Below, piece after piece: positions 54,721-64,000 of a stretch of 64,000 nt of DNA. The notes beneath the pieces are model-generated. The model was not told the origin of the DNA. It did not search any database and saw only the letters and a program-made list of their open reading frames with translations. This stretch comes from Lithodes maja. Its lineage: Eukaryota; Arthropoda; Malacostraca; Decapoda; Lithodidae. The translations under genes were made by a program, and so were the position numbers. How positions within the stretch are numbered: the first letter of the stretch is position 1; every line of letters starts with the position of its first letter. The DNA lies in the NCBI GenBank assembly GCA_037953745.1, contig JBAKBP010000677.1, positions 1 to 64,000 of the forward strand. The letters run 5' to 3'.

Positions 54721-55640
54721 AGGCCTATAGTGTTTGGAAATAATTACAACCCTCGGCGAAACCGTTTTCCCCATTAGCCTATACAACGATCTTAAGACAC
54801 GCTGCCCGATAGTGGGCACTGGGGAGGGCTATGAAGTACAGGGAAAATGAGGGGTTAAATGCGTAAAACGGCGATAAAAACGTATTTTAGCAAAACTTGG
54901 TTCGGGTTTTAAGGTATTTTAAAGGCCTAAAACCCAATATTTCGAAAACCCGAGCCAAGTTTTGGCCAAAGCTGGCTCGGATTTTGCGAGTTTGTAGACA
55001 AAAAGAATGATAATATTCAAGGACACTAGTGCGACGTTATGAGAAACAATTTATTATGGAAAATAGGCACCAATAGATTCGCCATATTTTTCTCCATATA
55101 GTCCGCATGGAGGATTTTCGTTATCAACAAATTGAAAAATACCCACTTCACAGACAAATACACCAAAAATCCAAGTCAAAGCGGGGGTGTGGGGGCGGCA
55201 GCCCCACCTATAATACTAGGTTAGGTTAGGTAAGGTTGTTAGGTTAGGCTAATGTCCTTTCAAAGGGGTATAGGTTAGTAAACGCTAGGAATCTAGGATA
55301 GCCTATACCCGGTCAGAGGTAAGAAGAAGAAGAAGAAGAGTCCTGCAGTAGTCTCCTTGAATGCTACCATTTTGGAAAACCCGAGCCAGGTTTTGGCAAA
55401 ACTTGGCTCGGATTTTGCGAGTTTTAAGAGTAAACAAATTACAGTAACCTAATTTAGAATTTTGGCTCATGTTTCCCTAAATTGCAAACCCCAACAAGCA
55501 TAATTTTGGAAAACCCGAGCCAATTTTTGGAAAAACTTGGATCGTATTTTGAGAATCGAAAAAGACTAACAAAATGTCGGAAATCGGCTCATGATTTCCC
55601 TAATTGCAAAGCCAAATAACCAGATTTATCGAAAACGTAG
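54721..55640. repeat. repeat P copy 2 and scattered hairpin units
   Basis: AGTGTTTGGAAATAATTAC at 54728-54746 is the empty-site relative of the Gypsy insertion. Single GAGCCAAGTTTTG hairpin units occur at about 54945, 55378 and 55513. Repeat P copy 2 spans 55011-55260 with its hairpin-TTAGG unit at 55186-55250. An (AAG)n run is at 55323-55340. Confidence 0.7.
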
Positions 55641-55884
55641 CACTTATTTAAATCATAAATATCCAGTAACATAGACCTAGTACATTGGATACAAGCCTAA
55701 TCCACACCTAACGCCTACAATGTGTCCGTAGTACGGTACCTAGTAGGCCTACGTGGGATACAACACGAACCCTTACCGCCGCCCATTTAGTATTCGGGCG
55801 TATACTACCGCAACTACGAATCTTGTTTCTGAGACCTAGTATAGCCTATTAACCTAACCAAACAACCCAACCTAACCTAACCTA

Positions 55885-56015
55885 GACCGAGTACGTGGGA
55901 TACTAAACTAGCCCTTGCATGCCAGCAACAGCGGATTCATAGTACTCAGTACGTGGCATACTAAACTAGCCCTTGCATGCCAGGTAGAGCGGATTCATAG
56001 TACTCAGTACGGGGT
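55885..56015 (+). repeat. tandem duplication, about 62 bp unit
   Basis: GTACGTGG.ATACTAAACTAG, CCCTTGCATGCCAG and GCGGATTCATAGTACTCA occur twice. No function is apparent. Confidence 0.8.
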
Positions 56016-56094
56016 ATTTATTACCCATTAATTTCCGGAAGTAAAAATCTTACCTCTTACACGTCACATCAGTAGTCAAGCACCCATGTTCTAA

Positions 56095-56310
56095 ATGGCG
56101 TGTGTACGAATCGGTGCCGTCTATAGGAAGGTATTGACAACCATGTTACGAAAAAATGCCATTTTAGTACCATATATTTTGATTAAGTTTTGCCGAGGGT
56201 TGAAACTAATTTTAATATGATGCTTAGAGCATATAGATTCCATATCTGTCTTCAAATATGTCAAAATAATTGGTGACAAATAAATGGAGTTATACTGGCT
56301 AATTTCCTTT
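56095..56310 (-). repeat. dispersed repeat M, copy 2
   Basis: GTTGACAACC, AGTTTTGCCGAGGGTTGAAA, CTTAGAGCATATAGATTCCA and TGTCAAAATAATTGGTGACA recur in reverse at 63415-63620 and partly at 33840-34138. Confidence 0.75.
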
Positions 56311-56459
56311 CAAATGGGTATAGGCTAGTAAACACTAGGATAGCCTATACCCGGTCAGAGGTAAGAAGAAGAAGAAGAGTCCTGCAGTAGTCAACTTGAA
56401 TGCTACCTTTGTTTCTCAATATTTGATGGCTGATATAAAATAAGGATGTTGCAAAGATT

Positions 56460-56928
56460 AAAATTTGGTCAATATACAGGAGGTGCTACAATATAGGTAG
56501 CAAAATTCTAATGGTAGTTTTGGGTTCCTATCATCATATGCTTCATTTCTATATACTTTTTATCCCCGGGGGAAAAACAAAAAATCTTGGGATTTTTTAT
56601 TTATTTTCTTGGGATTTTTTGTTTTGGTCATTAACCTAACCAAAAAACCTAACCTAACCTAACCTAACCTAACCTAACCTAACCTAATAGCCCCCAAATA
56701 CATTTAGGTTAGGTTAGGTTAGGCTTTTTAGTTAGGTTAATAAAAAAAATAAAAAAAAAATAGCTACCAGAAAAAAATAAAAAACCCAAATTTTATTTTT
56801 TATTTTCCCCGGGGATAAAAAGTATATAGCCTAGAAATGAAGCATATGATGATAAGAACCCAAAACTACCATTAGAATTTTGCTACCTATATTGTAGCGC
56901 CTCCTGTATATTGACATAAAATTTGTTT
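56460..56928. mobile_element. foldback element with telomere-like centre
   Basis: Arms of about 110 bp (AATATACAGGAGGTGCTACA... to TTTTTATCCCCGGGG at 56470-56571, mirrored at 56810-56920) enclose head-to-head arrays: about eight AACCT units at 56647-56690 and four AGGTT units at 56705-56727, each flanked by TTAACCTAAC/GTTAGGTTAA. No coding capacity. Confidence 0.85.
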
Positions 56929-56973
56929 CAACCACCGGAAATGCATTTTATATGCACTAGGCCTATTTAACCC

Positions 56974-57608
56974 TTAACCTCTGAAGTGCGCACGGGGGTA
57001 ATTGAAAACCTCCCCCTGTGCTGACGTATTTGAGGTGTTTCCGTCACTAAAATATTCATTGTATTAATTAATAGCATTAATAATTATCCATATGCGCCTA
57101 TTATGGGTTGATTATAAAGGTATTAACCTGAAACAACAATAAAACGAGTGAAAACAGCGTTTGGATGGTCAAAATCGGAGATATAGCCCGCGAGTTGTAT
57201 AATGTATGGGTGAGGCAAGCTACCTTCCCGCCAATTTCCCCCAAGGCCACTGAGACACAGTCGATCGATATTCTCTCTCTCTCTCTTGCACTAGATTGCC
57301 ATCAGTGATGACAACACCCTGCTTGCAACTCGCTAATGTTAGCACGAAAATATACCTCAGAATAAGGGAATAATAGGGAAAATAGGTGATAACTGAGGAA
57401 TTGGAGGAAAGTGGGGAAGGAGGGGAGGTAGAGGACTGAGATTTTGCATGGCCCAGGGGCCAAAAAAAAATAAAAAAATAAAAAAATAAAAATATATTTT
57501 TTTTTTTTTCGATGTCAAAAGTTGATTTTTAATTTTACTTACTCAGGAGAGTCTTCCCGCAGTCCGCCGGGGGAACTCTTAAGAGTCTTCCCGCAGCTCC
57601 CGGGTTAA
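56974..57608 (-). mobile_element. TTAA MITE family E, copy E6
   Basis: A 635 bp complete copy. Its right TTAA (57605-57608) is also the left TTAA of the next element. It preserves AATGTATGGGTGAGGC, the empty site for the 45.3 kb LTR element. Confidence 0.88.
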
Positions 57609-58085
57609 CTGTCGGCGAGCAACATAAGTCGAGTTAAATAAAGCTGGACTATGTGGCGGCGCTCGACATAGGTCGTCTGGCAATTTCAGCACGTAATGTT
57701 GCTGAGAGAGAGAGACAAGTGGTGGCAGGAGAGTAGCGAGCGTATGACTGCTCCAGACCACCGCGGCGAACCTACTGACACGAATCCCACCTCCTCCCTC
57801 CCTCTCTCACTCGCTATATACGGAATTGTATGGGGAAAGTGCCTAATTACATGCTTTTTGCACTCGCGTTGCACGGTTATTGCAAGAAAACTAGCCATCA
57901 TAAAAGGATCGTTATGGTGTCATTCGAAAGCTCTGTTTATGCCCTTTCAGGGATAGATACTTGTTTTACGTTCTGGATCTTATTTAGGCATGAAAATGAT
58001 CACGTAAACAGCCCTATTTTGGCTAAAAACACCCCGCTGGGCGGTACATATAAATAAACCGCATAGGCCGCTCGTAAGGTGTTAA
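57605..58085 (+). mobile_element. TTAA MITE family J, copy J2
   Basis: A 481 bp copy of J1 (GTCATTCGAAAGCTC, CCTTTCAGGGATA, GCCGCTCGTAAGG.GTTAA). It shares a single TTAA with E6, as expected if one inserted into the terminal TTAA of the other. Confidence 0.85.
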
Positions 58086-58109
58086 AGCACTGTAAAAAAA
58101 AAAAAAAAA

Positions 58110-58270
58110 ATGGTAAGATAAGGAGTAGTGGGCGTACCACTACCAACATACAGGTTGGTAGTTAACTCATCTATAAAACATTAACCTAACCAAACAATCT
58201 AACCTAACCTAACCTAACCTAGTATTCATGTAGTACTAGGTTAGGTTAGGTTAGGTTAATGTTTTATAGA
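58110..58270. repeat. palindrome of opposing telomere-like arrays
   Basis: CATCTATAAAACATTAACC at 58170 is exactly mirrored by GGTTAATGTTTTATAGATG ending at 58268. Between them are (AACCT)n at 58201-58222 and (AGGTT)n at 58237-58258. GGGCGTACCACTACC at 58131 also occurs at 33298. Confidence 0.85.
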
Positions 58271-58445
58271 TGATTATGGGTTAACTGCACCACTACTACT
58301 CCTCGATTACGGGATTCCTGTCTTAGGTAATTATTTGTTGTTGATCTTACCTTACTCAAGGGACCCTACAGATGCGCGGAAAAGGGATACTTTTCTTATT
58401 TTGTCAATTTCATTGTCACCCCCCTATACAATTTTCAGAGTTAAG

Positions 58446-61400
58446 TCCTAGTTTTGTTGTTTTTGTTGTTGATGTGTTGGAGGGAAGGTAGCAACTGAAC
58501 GTCGCTAATAAACCCTAGCGAGGACAGTTTTGTCAGGACTGCCTTTAGAGTCGTGGAATTCTCCCCGACTTTTTAAGGAAATTAATTGTGCATTGTAACA
58601 CTCTCTGCCTTTTCTCTGGGGTCACGTCTATTGCTCCTAGTAGTACGGGGATGGTTATGTTATTAATATTCATCCTGTTTAAGGTGTCTTTAAGGATTGT
58701 TCTCATTGAGTGAAATCTTGGGCAATGCAGAAGAAAATGAGTGATGGTGTCTTCGGTGTTTCTGCACCAAGGGCAGTGTGGATCCGGGGCCAATTTCAAT
58801 CTGTGTAGATGTTTGTTCAACCCGGAATGACCGATTCTGAGGCGCGTAATTACGACACCGATGTTCCTAGTTTGGGATCGTGTCCATGGATGGGGTGATG
58901 AGTCGGTTCTGAAGAGGCCTAAGTGCTTTTCAGGGAGGAGGTTTGAAAGCTCTGTGTCCCATTCTTGTCTTGCCCTTGTTCTGCTCACTGCTGATAGTGT
59001 GTGGATGTCATGGGGTAGAGGCTCGATGGAGGTTAGCTGGTGTCCTAGTTTGGCTGCCTCGTCTGCGATTGCGTTACCCTTAATGCCAACATGTGAGGGG
59101 ATCTATTGTAGTTTGATATTTCTGGGCGAGTTAAGTGTCGTGATGAGGATACTGTATGTTGTATGGTGTGGACTATGTTTCTATGCGATTCAGGATTGGG
59201 CGAGAGGAGTAGATGGAGTGAAGATTGGGAATCTGTGTATATTACTATATTCTGTAGTGGGAGATGTGATTGGCTAAACTGGAGTGCTTTTTGGATTGCA
59301 AAAAGTTCTGAGGTGATGATAGAGTGGGTGGCAGCGAGTTTCCATGACTGGCAGATGCTTATCTCTTCATAATAGACGGCTGCTGCAGCTGATGGGGGGG
59401 ATGGGATGTATGAGCCGTCTGTAAAGATTGGGGAGTGGTTTGTGAATTTAGTGTGGTGTAGTTCGTTGAATAGGTGTTTGGCTTTGGCTGAGTCCTGTGA
59501 TTTTTTGAAGGACGGATGTAGAGTTGTGAAGATCATGTTGGTTAGGGTTATCCACGGGGGGACTGGTGGAACTGGTGCTGTGGGTGCTGAATGGATTGTG
59601 GTGCCTGTCAGTCTTTGTAAAGTGTGAGCGGAGCGAGAGATGAAGGATGTTCGATATCCTTGCCTGTTTATGGGTCTGTTTGTCAATTCTCTGGTGACGG
59701 ACAATTGTAGGGGATGGTTTTCTGGTAGCTGGGAAGCTTTCAATAGCCATTTGCTGTCTGTCAATTGTCTGGTACGATTAAGTGGCAGTAAACCTGCTTC
59801 GGCCTGGAGGGAGACTATTGGCGATGAACAGAATGCTCCCAGCGCTATTCGAAGGGCTGAGTTTTGGATTGTGTTGAGCTTGTCTAGGTGTGTTGGAGCG
59901 GCTGAACCGTATACGGGGCTGCCATATTGTACTTTGCTCTGGATATATACTGTATAGAATTTTAATAGCATTTCTCTACTGGCTCCCCATCTTGCCCCGG
60001 CCAGGTACTTCATGATGTTTAGACGTTTTGTACAGGATGTGCGGAGGTAATCAATGTGTTTGTTCCACGTCAGGGAAGGGCCATCTAGTTTCAAGCCGAG
60101 GAAGGTATGTTCTCTCACTAGTTGAATTGGGGTGTTTTCGATGATTATGTTAGGTAATCTTGGAAGTCTTTTGCGGGTGAAGCACATTAGGGCGCTTTTC
60201 TGCTTGTTGATCTGAAGTCCCCATTCTGTCGACCATTCTGCTATCAGGTCTGTGGCTTCCTGTAGGTGGTGTTCTGCTTCGTGTAGGGTTGTGGCTTCAC
60301 ATATAATGGCTACGTCATCGGCGTATATCGGGTGGGTGGTGTGAGGTGTTTTGGGTATGTCTGACAATAGAGCATTGAATAGGGGTGGACTGATGCCTGA
60401 GCCTTGAGGTAGTCCTCTGTGATGGGGGTGTTCTTGAGATAGCGTGCCTCCTATTGCTACTTTAAATGTTCGGTGTTCTAAGAAGCTGTGGAACCATTTT
60501 AAGGGAAGTCCTTCAATGCCCATCTTTGATAGTTTATATAATATGCCTTTGTGGGAGGCTGAATCGAAGGCGCTTTTTAAGTCAAGGAATAGTATCAGCA
60601 TTATTTTGTTGTTGTTGTAGGTTTCTTGGATTCGTTGTTCTAAATTGAGGAGGATATCAACTGTGCCTCTGCCTGGTCTGAATCCACTTTGTTCTGGTGA
60701 CAGTTTGTGATGGGTTTCAAACCACCAGCTGAGTCGTCGGGCAATTATTTTCTCCAGTAATTTTCCTATGCACGATAGTAGGACTATTGGGCGTAGTGAA
60801 GCAGGGTTGGAGGGGTCTTTGCCTGGTTTTGGGAATGGGAGAATTACAAATTGCTTCCATGCGTTGGGAAATGTTCCGGTCTGCCAGCTTTTGTTGAATA
60901 AGGTTATAAGGTGATCTTGCCAATGGAGTGTAAGGTGCGAGAGGAATTCATTGGCAACTAAGTCAGCTCCCATAGCTTTTTTGGCGGGGAGAGATGATAT
61001 CGCGTACTGAAGTTCGGGTTTGGTGATTGGGTTGTCAATGCCATGTGTCGAGGGTGATGATAGAGCTGTGTTTATATGACGAGTCAGGAGATCTTGATTG
61101 ATTAGTGGAGCTGGGATGCTGTATTGGTCTTTGTAGAAGGAGGCTAGAAAATTTGCTTTGGCTGTGTCAGTCATTAATGCGACCCCGTTTTGGCTCAGGG
61201 GGAGGGGACAATGTTTATTTCTTCCTTTCATACTTTTTAGGAAGTTCCAAGTTCGAGTAGATGAAGTGTTGAAAGATAAGGTACTGCAGAAGCTTGCCCA
61301 GGCCTTTGTTTTTGCTTTGAGAATAATGCGTGTTGCGATACAATTTAGCTGTTTATATTTATAACAGTTATGTATGGTGGGTTGTCTCCGCCATGTGTAC

Positions 61401-62030
61401 CGGTACCAGGCTTTACGTCTGCTATTTATAGCCTCAGCACATTCTGTGGTCCACCAAGGAACTCTTGGCTTTGCCCCTTTCTTTGAGTGGTATAGTTTGA
61501 AGGCTGATGTGGCTGCTTTGGTAAGTGTCTGGGTGAAGGATGTCGTTAGTACTTCTAGGGATTGATTCTTTACTGGTGTTGTTTGTCTAAGGGTGGTTTG
61601 GAAGTTTTGCCATCCTTTATCTGTTATTTTCCAGTGGGGACGAGTGATGTTGTCCGAGGTTATTTTTTGTGAAGTCGATGGGGAGATGGTCACTTGCCAT
61701 GTATGGGCCTAGTTTTATATCAACGTCATTGAATATGTGGGAGCCGATGCAGAGGTCTATTGTGGATGAGCGGCCTGTATGTGGATCTATGCGTGTGCCC
61801 AAGGCGGGTGGTGTTAGGAGATTTAAATTCACAGATTCTAGAAGCACCTGAAATAACACTTTTCCTGAAGGATTTAGGGAGCCTGGTGGAGCGTATGGGT
61901 CCCAAAGTTTGTGTCGTGCATTGAAGTCTCCTAGAATCATGCATGGGGGGGGGGGGGACTTGTTAAAAGAGATGGTTGATTTCTGTTATGGTGAAATCTT
62001 TGCAGGGGTTGTAACAGAGGTGTGAAGTGT
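58446..62030 (-). pseudogene. nearly complete LINE: endonuclease, RT, RNase H, C-terminal Cys/His
   Basis: This is the fullest LINE in the window. Endonuclease (ILGDFNARHKLWDPY, ASDHLPIDF) is at 61944-61670. The main frame 61693-59045 (882 codons) has GLPQGSGISPPLF and the catalytic YADDVAI, then RNase H with FTDGSYIPS, SELFAIQKAL and YTDSQSS. After a frameshift near 59125 the RNase H end (IPSHVGIKGN) and C-terminal motif HCPWCRNTEDTITHFLLHC run to 58545. A TAG stands where Trp is expected before IPSHVG. Other breaks: a frameshift near 61670 and a G13-type run at 61949. It ends in CAA-rich sequence at about 58446-58475. The domain order fits RNase H-bearing clades (Jockey/I/R1 group); I do not choose one. 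Confidence 0.88.
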
Positions 62031-62039
62031 GACGTCAGT

Positions 62040-62400
62040 TTCAAAATGCTGAGATAGAGGACATCAAACACTTTATTTTATGGTGCCCTGTATATATAGA
62101 GGAGAGAGTAAAGGAAACAGCGCTACAACAACCTTACGTTGAGGAGGAAAACCAAGTGATAGGAAATCTACTGTTCAAAGAAGAAAACCAGGAACGAGTG
62201 AAGAAGATGTTATATGGTATGTGGAGAACAAGAACCAAGAAAATGAAGGAGCTGGAATAAGAAGAAATAGATTATAATGCAACATATAGAAAAAAGAAAG
62301 AAATACAATATAATGTAACAGAGCACGTCACAAAAGGAAAATTACAAGAACCTCTCAGGGAAGTGCCGTTGTTAAGGCATTACTTCCCGAACAACATCTG
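62040..62400 (+). pseudogene. LINE family N 3' end, copy 2
   Basis: The frame EDIKHFILWCPVYIEERVK... ends at TAA near 62260 (TKKMKELE). A 3' UTR follows with GAGCACGTCACAAAAGG and GGAAGTGCCGTTGTTAAGGC. It is 5'-truncated and meets the 5' end of the LINE on the other strand at about 62035. Confidence 0.75.
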
Positions 62401-62755
62401 ATCTGAACAACATCTAATATATTGAAAATGAAAACCAAGTCATCGGACATCTTTTATTTAACAAAGAAATAAGCGATAGAGTGAAACAGACAATCTATCA
62501 AATGTGGAGAGTACGAGAGAAAAAATTGAAAGAACTGAAATAAGAAGACTGAAGGAAGACGAGAGAAGAAACAAGACTGAAGAGAGAAGAAAGAAGATTT
62601 CAGAAAAAGGGATGAAAAATGAGATATTTATTTTTAGACAATTGAGCACGTCACAAAAAGTCACAAAAAGAAAAATAACAAAAACTCTTAGGGAAGTGCC
62701 GACGTTAAGGCTAAACTTCCCGAATTCCAACTGAACTGAACTGAACTGACCTCCT
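62401..62755 (+). pseudogene. LINE family N 3' end, copy 3, in tandem
   Basis: A second, diverged 3' end directly follows copy 2 in the same orientation: ENQVIGHLLFNKE, KKLKELK stop, GAGCACGTCACAAAAAG and GGAAGTGCCGACGTTAAGGC. It ends in GAACTGAACTGAACTGA (about 62730-62750), a microsatellite tail. Confidence 0.7.
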
Positions 62756-63230
62756 GGAAGGCCTCATGCCAGGTTAGTTTTCCTCACATTTAGGTGTATT
62801 TTTGGCGGTATTTCTCGAGTATGGCTATTTTTCTTCAATATATAACCGTAAGTAGACCCTTAGGGCTTGCATTACAGGGTCTTTTCCATGTCAAAAAGGC
62901 CAATTTCGCCCATTATATAGGGACATATCCTCAGGCCCCCCCCCCACACTCACGTATGTTAATGCTTTGTAAGTGTGTATTTTCTATTTAGAAAGTAAGG
63001 AAAGCCCTATTTATTAGCATTTGTATTATTAATTGTAATTCCGATACCTGAACAATCTAGGGGAGAGTTTGGGAATGCAGGGTTTCGGGTGGGGTAAAAA
63101 TAGGGGTATTGTGGACAGTGGGAGTAGGCTAGCCTAACTCTAAAAATGTAATCAATACAATTGAAAGAACCCCAAAATGTTGAAATCCGAGGCAAGTTTT
63201 GGCCAATTTTCAGAGTCCAAAAAGGGCAAA
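62756..63230. other. intergenic, nothing recognised
   Basis: It contains a C run at 62937-62946. No gene or clear repeat was found apart from a half hairpin unit near 63185. Confidence 0.45.
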
Positions 63231-63237
63231 ACCCATA

Positions 63238-63395
63238 ATACTAGGTTAGGTTAGGCTAATGTTAACCCCATAATACTAGGTTAGGTTAGGTTATTTGGTT
63301 AGGTTAATGACAACACTTGGCTCGGATTTCATGGATTTAGCGGGGGTGTGGGGGCGGCAGCCCCCACCCATAATACTAGGTTAGGTTAGGCAGGG
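63238..63395 (+). repeat. TTAGG tracts and hairpin-TTAGG unit
   Basis: Three ATAATACTAGGTTAGGTTAGG blocks (63236, 63270, 63370). The last is preceded by GCGGGGGTGTGGGGGCGGCA and GCCCCCACCC. The unit is cut short after GGTTAGGC. Confidence 0.85.
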
Positions 63396-63414
63396 TGTCA
63401 AACGACGCTGTTTT

Positions 63415-63620
63415 TTAGTATAACTCCATTTATTGGTCACCAATTATTTTGACATATTTGAAGACAGATATGGAATCTATATGCTCTAAGTATCATATTA
63501 AAATTAGTTTCAACCCTCGGCAAAACCTATTAAAAAAAACGGTAACAACATGTCTACCTACCGTAAAACGGTTGTCAATACTCTCTTATAGACGGCGCGG
63601 CTTTCAGCGACGCCATTTTT
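63415..63620 (+). repeat. dispersed repeat M, copy 3
   Basis: Mirror of 56095-56310: TAACTCCATTTATTGGTCACC, TTTGACATATTTGAAGACAG, CAACCCTCGGCAAAACCTA and CGGTTGTCAATAC. Confidence 0.75.
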
Positions 63621-63903
63621 TCGTGAACTGGAGAGCTCTATCCTTCAACTTTTGTAATACTATCACGCCATCTGCCAATCCTCATTGGAAATACTGAGTT
63701 TCATTTCCTAACTCCTTGGCAATACGTCACGAGACACTTCTGGATTCTTATTGGGGGTTTTTTCTGACACGTCATTAAACTCATAGATTCCGTCACGCAT
63801 ACAACCAGCAACCTATCAGGTGAGTTTATTGACCTTGATTACGTCATTGCACTGAACCAATGACAGATACACACCTTCATTTAAGTCTCTCCTCACTTTA
63901 GTC

Positions 63904-64000
63904 ATGGATGCCACTTGTAATGGTTGTCCACCCCTCCCACATTCAGTGATTATTGACACTACAAGGAACAATAGTGCAGCCCTTAAGGTTTTTACTGACC
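63904..64000 (+). CDS. possible start of a gene, cut by window end
   Basis: An ATG at 63904 opens a frame that stays open to the end (MDATCNGCPPLP...). Its spacing of early cysteines (C..C) is loosely like the transposase-like ORF at 54125 (MAACAGC). Too short to judge. Confidence 0.25.
   Translation, partial: MDATCNGCPPLPHSVIIDTTRNNSAALKVFTD

Noticed and set aside
56637..56740. true chromosome end (telomere)
   Set aside because: Arrays are short, face each other and have unique sequence and genes or repeats on both sides; they are interstitial.

Overview
This window is eukaryotic nuclear DNA, almost certainly from an arthropod. It has spliced exons in long introns, tRNA-derived SINEs, several LINE families, LTR retrotransposons, many TTAA-flanked miniature transposons, and many short runs of TTAGG/CCTAA, the arthropod telomere motif, at internal positions. 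A decapod crustacean is my best guess, but only from the general style of the repeats; no gene here fixes the taxon. There are no prokaryotic features, no rRNA and no convincing free-standing tRNA gene.

1-17.5 kb: one host gene runs on the + strand. I reconstruct its last five coding exons (1828-1992, 9164-9252, 11252-11337, 12914-13047, 17270-17542). Splice sites and codon phases chain exactly (0-0, 0-2, 2-1, 1-0, 0-stop), giving 248 codons plus a stop. It reads as the C-terminal part of a multi-pass membrane protein: hydrophobic segments in the first two exons, then an acidic/serine-rich cytosolic tail. I do not recognise the family. Its introns are filled with retroelements: a decayed LINE with a PHD-like zinc finger beside its reverse transcriptase (2.0-6.9 kb) that carries a second, inverted copy of itself, a CAA-tailed retroelement and a TTAA MITE; an old LINE copy (13.5-17.1 kb) split by a young 2.57 kb LINE with an 850-codon open frame and a 12 bp target duplication; and several SINEs.

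17.5-34.6 kb: no host gene is recognised. MITEs and foldback elements dominate, including two 380 bp foldbacks in mirror orientation at 21.7-22.9 kb, along with broken LINE fragments, tandem repeats (27.7-28.5 kb; a minisatellite at 30.0-30.4 kb) and copies of a short unit pairing a GC-rich hairpin with TTAGG-like repeats.

34.6-43.5 kb: a complete, young Gypsy-like LTR retrotransposon on the - strand. Both LTRs are 1841 bp once a later MITE insertion is subtracted, and the target duplication is GGAA. It encodes a SCAN-like Gag, a zinc knuckle and a protease, followed by a scrambled, catalytically incomplete Pol that is still an open frame. A TGA with a 16 bp perfect stem-loop interrupts Gag.

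43.7-49.5 kb: a nested stack of transposons inside one MITE family that carries its own TTAA target. It holds a non-autonomous LTR element whose 402 bp LTRs contain tRNA-like box A/B sequences, and whose gag-like frame is itself split by another MITE.

49.8-64 kb: LINE 3' ends, a 74 bp hairpin minisatellite, hairpin-telomere units, a 129-codon ISXO2/Merlin-like transposase N-terminal reading frame (53736-54125), a foldback with telomere-like repeats at its centre, and a nearly full-length LINE with endonuclease, reverse transcriptase and RNase H (58.4-62.0 kb).
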